From the NCBI GenBank assembly GCA_018340805.1, contig JACMZG010001913.1:26478099-26542098 (forward strand): a DNA stretch of 64,000 bases, written 5' to 3'. Below, piece after piece: positions 57,445-64,000 of this stretch. The translations under genes were made by a program, and so were the position numbers. The DNA is from Microvelia longipes. Its lineage: Eukaryota > Arthropoda > Insecta > Hemiptera > Veliidae. The stretch's first letter is position 1. The number at the start of each line of letters is the position of its first letter. The notes below the pieces were generated by a model. That model did not search any database. It had not been told where the DNA came from and saw only the letters and a list, made by a program, of their open reading frames with translations.

Positions 57445-59600
57445 AAAAGCCCTAATTTTGAAAACTAACGGCTACCAATAAATCTCTAAAAGTTAGGGTG
57501 CCTCACGATGAGAAAACTGACATGCTTTCCAGTGAAAACTCAAAAACGATCTAATTTTCTATGGCTTAACAAAATAAAAGAAAGTTCTGAAAAAATCCCT
57601 TAACTGTGATAGACTTAACTCCAACTTTACAAACTATTACATCACTCAATTCTCTCGACACATTTCTTATATACGTCAATATATTCAATACAAATAAAAT
57701 AATAAATAAACAATATTATTTGATACAACTGATAATAAAATACTTAAGCATCATGTCATCACCTAAGCCAGAACTTATTCTGATTTGCACAGTTTAGTGA
57801 TTGATATAACGTATAAATAAAATTACTAATATTAGTGAAAACAAACTTTTTTAGTTTACGTCATTACTTAAACATGACAAACAGTTAAAGTTAAGTACTA
57901 GAAAGTAATTTAAAAAAGTAAATCATTCTTAATTCATCTTTAATTTTAATTTTTTAAATAATTAAAAAACTGATGCGGTTGTTATTGTTAGAGATATATA
58001 TACATATAAACTAAAGATAGATGGCTGTTAACTAAGCGCAGAAAAATTGTTAGGCAACTGTTGCCCTAAAAGTTAGTTGCTCTTACGTAGCAAAATTTTT
58101 AAGAAGTAACTTCTCTTAACAAACTCAATTTAAAGTACATTTGGGATTTTAACGCTATTTCTGACTTCTTTTACTGTAATTGTTACCAATTTATTATTGT
58201 ACATGATTTAACTATTTATTATTTAATAATACATATTATTATATATTCTATTACTACTAATTCTATTTTATTCAATAAAATTATTTTATTTCTGTGTCGC
58301 CATTATATTTTTGATTTTATTAATTTAATTTATTAGTTTATTTATTTGTTTATCGAATATTTTATTTGATAAGGATTACGATATTTTACCATAGATGTAT
58401 TTTATTTATATGTTTATTAATAATTGGGTATAATCTAATTTATTTTTTATTTTTTTTAATTTTGATAAATTGTGTTTCAATATTTCTCGGTATCTGGGTA
58501 ATTTGTGTATTAAATTTAGTTTTTTCACCAGCTGTGAATACAATTTCCTCAACCTAGGGAATATGCATAATACCTTATCTCCTTTATTTTTCAACCTCCT
58601 ATGATTTCTCATTTGCTCTCGTCAGCATTTATTGACATTACCTTTGCCTTATCCATGTTTATCTTCAGTCCGATTCACATAAACAGTATTATGAAAAGTT
58701 AAATGGTGAAACGTAGACATAAAAGTTATAAACAACCACCTTGTTTTTCTTTCCTTAAATAGGAAAGCGATAAATAAAAAAAATGGAAATTCTCAAACTA
58801 ACGGGGAAACCACTTGTCAGATGCTACAAATTGTTTGCGATTTATTACCGAAAACTTGTCTGTTACTTTAGGGAATCGGAAAACTTCAGAATTTTCCTCT
58901 ACTTTACCGCATTACCCATTTTTTCCGGCCTACACGCTTACACTGCAAAAACAAAACTTTATTTTATGCCAATTTAAAAAGAAAAACATGAATTTTTAAA
59001 TATTTAGTTTTCTATTTTCTTTAAAATCTTAAATTTGAAAACCAATAAAATATCACATATTGATAGCTAATAAAATACAATTAAAAAAAATCAATTAATC
59101 TTTGACCATGCTTTTCAGAATATTTGAAAACATATATAAATGTAAAAAAATTCAATTATTATTATTTCTTTTTAAAAAAGAGTAGGTAGTAAGAAAAGTT
59201 TTCTACTCGATCTTTCGTAGTACTTTCTACCAATTACAAGTCATGACGGGCATCTTCAAGAGCAAAAGATTTTATTCCAAGATGAATATTTTATGGTGAA
59301 ATTTTATCAAGATATTGATATCGGAATAAAAGAATTTTCTTATATTTTTTCTCGTTTTTTGTCTTGTTTTCCCTTTTCTGATATTATTTTATAAATTTAT
59401 TATTCCTATACTTCTGCCAAACAATATTTTATGCTAATTATGTCATTATTTTTTTTCAATACAAATCTTTTTTATCTAAAAAAAATTACTAATAAAAGTT
59501 TTTTTCCTCTCCTACTTGCTTTTCCTATGCCTACTGTTGAGAGGAGAAGGCAGTGGGACTCAATCACTAAACCTATGAACAAAAACTTTTAGAAACGCAT
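57445..59600. other. AT-rich DNA, nothing recognised
   Basis: Frames of 61-68 codons at 57,606, 58,366, 58,406 (minus) and 58,783/58,814 are A/T-driven with no motif. Very A/T-rich from 57,840 to 58,500. Confidence 0.45.
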
Positions 59601-59601
59601 A

Positions 59602-59852
59602 AATATAACAAACGCTCACATTAATATTAGATCAATCATAAACAAAATTAAAGATTTAGAAAGCATTACATTAGAGAAAATTCAATCCATACTTTAGAAA
59701 TAACAGAAACATGGCTATTAAAGAGATATCCATCCGACTATCTTTCAATACCAGACTACCACATATATAGAAACGACAGAAAACAAAGTAGAGAAGGATG
59801 TATGTTTTATGTCCGTAACAGTTTAAAAACTGATATAATAGATACAAGATAA
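59602..59852 (+). pseudogene. LINE endonuclease-domain fossil
   Basis: Translation gives landmarks of the non-LTR apurinic-type endonuclease in order: NIRSIINKIKDLE (59,626-59,664), like the NxRSLxNKxxEL start; EITETWL (about 59,698-59,718), with the ETW catalytic Glu element; SIPDYHIYRNDRKQSREG (about 59,746-59,799), like the IPGYxxxRxDRxxRxGG stretch; and CMFYVRNSLKT. One frameshift near 59,690-59,696 separates the first block from the rest, which ends at TAA (59,850). The remainder of the element is absent. CR1/Jockey-like, inactive. Confidence 0.8.
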
Positions 59853-59876
59853 TAATACTGTATTATCTGTATACAT

Positions 59877-60192
59877 AGAGATATTATTACTAGAGGGGCT
59901 CTATAGGTTAAATTTTGAAACATCTAAAAAGTCACCGGAACACCTTCGCTTACAAATATAATCAAATAATCAGTACAAAATTACAATAACTTATGTAAAA
60001 GAACGTTAAAAATACAAATCAAATCACAAATAATGTACGGGAAGCCAAAATTAATTGATTTATTATAACCTTAGCTCACTCGTGAAGAGGGTTTCATTTA
60101 GGCTATACAGAGCTCCTGAGAGCCTCAAAAAGATGTTTCAGGCATCTCAATGCATTGAGATAGGCTATGCCCCCCTAGTATATATATATCTA
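59877..60192 (+). mobile_element. Terminal-inverted-repeat MITE, copy 2
   Basis: The ends AGAGATATTATTACTAGAGG and CCCCCCTAGTATATATATAT match copy 1 (3,217-3,526), and GGAAGCC, TTATAACCTTAG, ACAGAGCTCCTGAGAGCC are shared inside. It lies 24 bp after the endonuclease fossil. ATACAAGATAATAAT occurs on both sides (59,842-59,856 and 60,230-60,244), so local duplication accompanied insertion or later rearrangement. Confidence 0.7.
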
Positions 60193-60307
60193 TGTCTGTA
60201 TAATAATCTTGTATTGATAATGATCTGATATACAAGATAATAATCAACAACATGAAAAACTTTGGACCCAAGTAGTGGCTCAAAAGCTACGCCTAGCTTG
60301 TGACATA

Positions 60308-60395
60308 TTGGACGCATTAGATCCTTATATTGGACTTGTTAGATGCTTTGGTTGGATGCATTAGATGCTTAAGTTGGATGCATTATGTACTCAGG
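60308..60395. repeat. 22-bp tandem repeat, 4 copies
   Basis: Units TTGGACGCATTAGATCC..., TTGGACTTGTTAGATGC..., TTGGATGCATTAGATGC... and TTGGATGCATTATGTAC... start at 60,308, 60,330, 60,352 and 60,374. Confidence 0.8.
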
Positions 60396-62285
60396 TTTGT
60401 TTAAAAGAGTATAAACTTGTCCGCATTCAATTTTGAAGATTTTAGGACTTTATGCAATGTTTGATTAATTAGAAGAAATGTTCATTTCTACAAACTCGAA
60501 CATACCTGCAGAAACAAATTTTGTTTAATTTTTGGGAACTGTAGGTGCTGAAACATTAAATTTTATTTAAAAAAAAGTCGATGTACGTTGTACGATATAC
60601 GTTTATTAACAATGCATACTTACCTCTCCGTTTAAGGGGTAAGCAAGCAAAAAGAAATTAAATAATAAAAGAGCTAAAGTTCAAGCTTTGTTAGGAAATT
60701 GTTCAAAGAGAAATCGCTATAAGGTAAAAATGATGCTTTACTTAAGTTAAACAGAAAGTTATAAGTTTAAAACATCTATCGACCAGAAGATTATGTACAG
60801 GTTCGAAGAAGATCCAATTTGTAGTTCACAAAAATGTTAAAATGTATATTACACACACGAGCTTGGGAAACCTAGAAGTGCGTGTGTCTGCGAGTCAGCT
60901 TTAAAATTGTGCATAGATTAATTTAGCTCCGGCTGTTTGTTTGTTTAAGATTTGATCGACATCGCCTCTAGTTTTATTAAAAATTAATTAACTTATGTAA
61001 ATATTTACAACAGAACTAAATCGAGATGAGGATTAACTGAGTGATAAATCAAGTTGGTGATACTTCAACCTGGGTTTCCATGGGTATAACATCCCATTAG
61101 AGAATTTTATCAAATGTGATTCCCCTATAAAAGAGGCCGTTAATTTTTAACAAAATATAGGCCACGTTTATATTAAATAATTACGATTAGTGTATTACTA
61201 TCACGATTACCCAAAGCCTTTTAGATTACTGCTTATTAATACTTCTTATTACTTTTACACGACCACCTTTGTCCACGAGCTATTGCTTAACAGTAGGTGC
61301 ACCATATTTTAGTAAACGAACTTCTTTTGGAATAAAATCGTTTTCACGTCATCAACCCAGTTTGCTGATTTAGGTAATGACCTAAACCTAAAGTTCATGT
61401 CACGCCAGACATTCGGTTACAATTTTATTCTGAGATCAATCATGGCAAACACCGCTACGGGTAAACATGTAATGTTTACCCATAGCTTTCTGGGACGACT
61501 AAAAAGCGATTCAGGAAAACTACTAATCAGTCAGGAAACTAGGATCAATATTGTCAGGAAAACTACTAAGGTACCTACTTTTTAAATTTAGAGTAACAAT
61601 AAAAAAACTCCGGTACAGCAGTTTGTGTTTAAAAGGTTCGTGATAAAAAAACCGGAAAAAACCTTTCGATCATTCGATTGTCATGCTACGCGTTGACAGC
61701 AAAATAATTCCTGTATTATTCCTGCTACAAAATTAAGATTAAGACGGTCATCTTGCTGCATAGCAGATTGATTTTGGAATACGTCGTGGGTACTTTCTCC
61801 GACATTCTTACTATTTGATATTTAAAAGTAGTAAAAAAAATAGTTAATAAATTAAAATAGTTTTTAGGAACCGATATCAACTTTCATACGTAATTTTCAT
61901 CAATTTTATAGGACATGACTTTTCTTATTAATCTTTTCACGTAACAGGGAAATGTTGATTAATAAAGTAAAGGGAGTGTCAAATATCAGCCTGCTTTGCA
62001 AACATTCAACATTTCCACGCGAGAGGGTGCGGCGAGAGGGTGACTGATCTTTTGATAATTTTTCAGCCCTACACCATAAGGTTTCGAGGATAAGAAAGTT
62101 TTTGATTTTTAAGAAAAACTGAAACTCATAACAGTTTCAAGAAGGGTTGTGATTTCCCCTGCAAAAGGGAAAACTTGATGAATAAGATTCCCTGGGGCGG
62201 ATTAACACGTTTTGCTTCATACTAATATCAGTATCAACGAATTTTTAAACTAAAATAAACCAGTAAGGAAATCAAAGTAAGAAAA
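60396..62285. other. Unique DNA with a palindrome and a family B scrap
   Basis: GGGTAAACAT (61,459-61,468) and ATGTTTACCC (61,472-61,481) form a perfect hairpin. At 61,340-61,375 CGTCATCAACCCAGTTTGCTG matches the family B body text CGTCATTAACCCGGTTTGCTG. A 62-codon frame at 61,397 covers the palindrome and is not credible. Confidence 0.45.
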
Positions 62286-62291
62286 CTTTAC

Positions 62292-62423
62292 TTTCTTAGC
62301 GAATTTCCTTAGGGAAAAATTCGTTAATCAAGTGAGTGGCATGGCAGAAATCAATCTGATAACGGAAATACAATTTTTGCGAGACTTTATACATACACAC
62401 ACACACACATACACACACACATT
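62292..62423 (-). repeat. Family B tail fragment plus CA tract
   Basis: TTAGCGAATTTCC/GGGAAAAATTCG hairpin, GTGGCATGGCAGAAATC, CTGATAACGGAAATAC and TGCGAGACTTTATA follow the family B tail in the locus 2 order. Where other copies have (TA)n, this one has (CA)n at 62,391-62,423. Confidence 0.65.
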
Positions 62424-63280
62424 AAAAATTGCTTAAAATAAAATCTTAACTTGTGAATTTCCTATGGAAAATCCAGATTTTTTCAGTGGGTTGTCAGGTA
62501 ATCAAATTTAAATATCCTAAGCAACCTTTATATGGATATGATGAAAAAAAAAATGAATCAAAACATTAATTGAACGATACTATTATTGTTAGTGGAGAGA
62601 TTTCTGTAACTAGTAGTATTTAGCAAATGTTGTAAAGAATAAAAATCTGGACCTCTTTGAACTAAATAATAATTCTTTTAAATACTTTGGTCTCTAAAAT
62701 TTTATGCTACCATATTGTCATAGAGTTCCACTTTTCCTTCCAAGGTATGTATAACCTTTTGTTTACGTACTACCCAAATTCAGTAACATTCTCTCTGACA
62801 TACCCCTCACCCTCCATACGCTACCCAAAGCCATTCCTCATTAAAGTCTCCGATAGGTACCACCCCTGATTAGTCTTTTCCTCTCCTGAATAGCGTCTGA
62901 TTCCCGGTCCCAATCCATTACTTCTTGAACGTCCCCTTCATATTTCATCATTCAACATTGTCCCCTCGGATATCCCTCCTCATGAATATGTCCCCTCCGA
63001 CATTCCTTCATCTCAGAGAAACGCTCATCATAATTTCCTGAATATATTTCCTTTTTTGATTACAATTTTTCCCTCGCTATTATTTTGCACCTTGATTGAG
63101 CTGTCACCCCGGCTTTCCCCTTATATTTCCAAGGGTTGCAGGATCTCTACCCGTGTCACCTATAGATTCACCGCCGAAGTTAAACCCATATAATTTCCTA
63201 ATTGCGTCAACTCCTTATTGCTCCCACTTTTCACTTTAGTAAGTTTTATTCACTTTCGCTAAGTTAATTCTCCCTACTTC
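62424..63280. other. Pyrimidine-rich unique DNA
   Basis: From about 62,720 to 63,130 the plus strand is rich in C and T (for example TCCCCTCGGATATCCCTCC). No repeat family or recognisable product; a 60-codon frame at 62,687 is unsupported. Confidence 0.45.
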
Positions 63281-63284
63281 ACAC

Positions 63285-63500
63285 TCTCTTCGCTCGTCGA
63301 CAGAACATGGAAATCACTTAAGTTATATCGCAGCACGTATTTCAAATTGTTTTGCTCGTCCTCAGACAGTAAATTGGTCCGTTGTATTCCAAGCGGTCAC
63401 TCATCCACGTACAGACCTCGCTCGGTTCTGCTTAATACTAGTGATCCGACAAAACTGTTAGTATACTAGCCTGCATTGAAATTAAACTTATTATACAAGT
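63285..63500 (+). repeat. Family A repeat, 5' half
   Basis: CTTCGCTCGTCGACAG, TTGCTCGTCCTCAGACAG, AAGCGGTCACTCATCCACG, ACAGACCTCGCTCGG and AGTGATCCGACAAAA follow the family A head in order. It stops after TGCATTGAAATTAAACTTA. The last 500 bases of the window are AT-rich with nothing recognised. Confidence 0.7.
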
Positions 63501-64000
63501 TTGATACTACTATGATGGGTGACTAATAGAAATTTACCGCCGGGTTTTTTCAGCAATAGGGCAATACTTGGCTAGGTGCCCCCTGAGCACGGAGTCTAAC
63601 GTACCTCAACTCAATACTTTGGCGAACCTATCTTTTTTAAAGACGATTAAACCAAATGTGTGGTGGTTCGAACGAGTACAGAAAATCTAAACTTATAAAG
63701 AAAAGTTCCGGTGCTCCTTGTACCTATTTTTTATAAATAGTACATTGTTTTTAACAAAAATACTTTCAAACACGAACTAAAACTAAAATAATAAATATCG
63801 TCATTAAAATATTTATATTATTTAACCAACCAACACTTCCATTGAATTTAGATACCAAGTTAATACATAAAAATGATAATAAATGTTTGATTTATTATTT
63901 ATTAGACACTCTAGATAGATGGAATGGAATAACAAGACACTTCATCGACGATATTTCGTCTTTATTCATTATAACAAGGCTTGTCTATGTTTAAAACAAT

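Overview
This window reads as nuclear DNA of an AT-rich eukaryote, most likely an invertebrate animal. By eye it is about 70% A+T. It has no long open reading frame, no operon-like gene packing, many microsatellites and minisatellites, dispersed repeats with tRNA-like promoter boxes, and decayed pieces of animal-type non-LTR retrotransposons. I cannot name the species. No complete protein gene, rRNA or intact tRNA gene is visible. The longest uninterrupted frames lie inside tandem repeats whose period is a multiple of three.

Layout. 1-6.7 kb: repeat fragments in AT-rich DNA, including a tRNA-like SINE with a GC-rich folded tail (1.1-1.4 kb) and a 310-bp terminal-inverted-repeat element (3.2-3.5 kb). 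7.0-7.6 kb: a LINE RNase H fossil. 8.6-9.35 kb: a fold-back element. 9.65-11.07 kb: two tandem arrays (34/102-bp higher-order and 65-bp). 11.4-14.7 kb: (TA)n-bearing repeat pieces and a nested GC hairpin. 14.94-16.88 kb: a large composite repeat (family B) with a palindromic tRNA-like half, a body, a (TA)n tract and a hairpin tail; a reverse-oriented copy lies at 39.85-41.56 kb. 17.5-17.85 kb: a LINE reverse-transcriptase fossil broken by two abutting perfect palindromes. 18.3-22.2 kb: a few GC-richer islands that could be exons or old repeats. 22.2-31.8 kb: a block with different texture, G over C on the plus strand, and none of the repeat families seen elsewhere. 33.6-36.5 kb: two more minisatellites. 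36.8-41.6 kb: family A and B repeats. 41.6-49 kb: mostly unique AT-rich DNA. 49-51.8 kb: two fold-back family A dimers around a 20-bp minisatellite. 52-64 kb: SINE and family A copies, an endonuclease fossil next to the second terminal-inverted-repeat element, and pyrimidine-rich DNA.

The dominant theme is one repeat superfamily (families A and B). Members share a body, a central simple-sequence tract (CA/CAGA in A, TA in B), a conserved segment after the tract and a terminal stem-loop. Family A also has a short subterminal inverted motif. This resembles Helentron-related non-autonomous elements (HINE/DINE-1 type), but that is an inference; tRNA-like B boxes in family B also allow a SINE reading. 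Several members sit as inverted dimers, and two other loci show new perfect palindromes, so inverted duplication recurs in this DNA.
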